From NCBI GenBank assembly GCA_046263195.1, contig JBHELG010000128.1, forward strand, positions 1 through 5,867: a DNA stretch of 5,867 bases, in the 5' to 3' direction. This DNA comes from JBHELG01 sp046263195 (GTDB taxonomy: Bacteria > Actinomycetota > Nitriliruptoria > Nitriliruptorales > JAHWKO01). Positions 5,733 through 5,867 of the stretch are shown one piece after another (within the stretch, counting starts at the first letter, position 1; the number at the start of each line of letters is the position of its first letter). The notes beneath the pieces were generated by a model. That model was not told the origin of the DNA and ran no database searches. It saw only the letters and a list, made by a program, of their open reading frames with translations. The translations under genes were made by a program, and so were the position numbers.

Positions 5733-5867
5733 TCAGCCCGTACTCGCGATCTGGATGAGGTTGCCGCAGGTGTCGTCGAAGACTGCCGTGGTGACCCCGC
5801 TCATCTCCAGCGGCTCCTGGGTGAACCGGACCCCGCGCTCCCGAAGGCGCTTGTACTCGGCGTGGAC
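5733..5867 (-). CDS. VOC/glyoxalase-family protein, C-terminal part (5' end outside window)
   Basis: Only the last 44 codons and the stop (TGA, read from 5735 to 5733) are in the window; the start lies to the right. The visible residues begin VHAEYKRLRERGVRF and include VFDDTCGNLIQI. This is the final helix-strand-strand unit of the vicinal oxygen chelate fold: a helix ending in an RGV(R/K)F turn, then the strand with the D(D/P)xxGN motif. The position that is the metal-ligand Glu in glyoxalase I (GNxxEL) is Gln here, as I recall for some VOC subgroups. The substrate cannot be inferred. It converges on the tRNA-Ser(GGA) gene with about 150 bases between them. Confidence 0.85.
   Translation of the reverse strand, partial: VHAEYKRLRERGVRFTQEPLEMSGVTTAVFDDTCGNLIQIASTG

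Noticed and set aside
1..5867. CRISPR array, insertion sequence or riboswitch
   Set aside because: No regularly spaced repeats, no transposase-like frame with terminal inverted repeats, and no recognisable conserved riboswitch core were seen on either strand.

Overview
The window is high-GC DNA with strong G/C third-position bias in its long gene. It carries an AfsR/SARP-type giant regulator, and its one intact tRNA gene does not encode the 3' CCA. Together these point to an actinobacterium (Actinomycetota); I cannot name the genus or class from sequence alone.

Layout. Positions 1-222 look like the far end of an integrated element: they abut a 3'-only fragment of a tRNA-Ser(CGA) gene (223-282) and hold short direct repeats of the kind that flank tyrosine-integrase att sites. 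Positions 283-619 hold no gene I can support. Positions 620-4468 (or up to 4558) on the minus strand encode one very large regulator: a SARP-type winged helix, a BTAD domain, a class III nucleotide cyclase domain, an AAA/STAND ATPase and a long TPR-like helical region. About 280-370 bases then separate it from a divergent small gene (4838-5227, plus strand), which encodes a 129-residue protein of unknown function that may adopt a dimeric alpha/beta-barrel fold. A strong hairpin (5423-5455) and an intact tRNA-Ser(GGA) gene (5497-5584) follow. The window closes with the 3' end of a minus-strand VOC/glyoxalase-family gene (5733-5867).

How the parts may work together. The regulator is built as a signal-gated transcription switch: N-terminal DNA binding, a central nucleotide-binding oligomerisation module and a C-terminal helical sensor. 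Its cyclase domain keeps the fold and the transition-state Asn/Arg pair, but both metal-binding Asp residues and the substrate Lys are Gly. It therefore probably works as a binding or dimerisation module, not as an enzyme. A perfect 10-bp inverted repeat in the gap between the regulator and the divergent small gene is the best candidate operator. The small gene is the most obvious candidate target, but that link is inference from layout.

The points most worth a second look are the dead cyclase inside the fusion, the tRNA-Ser fragment marking an integration boundary, and a paired GTCACA motif that occurs almost identically next to both tRNA-Ser sequences.
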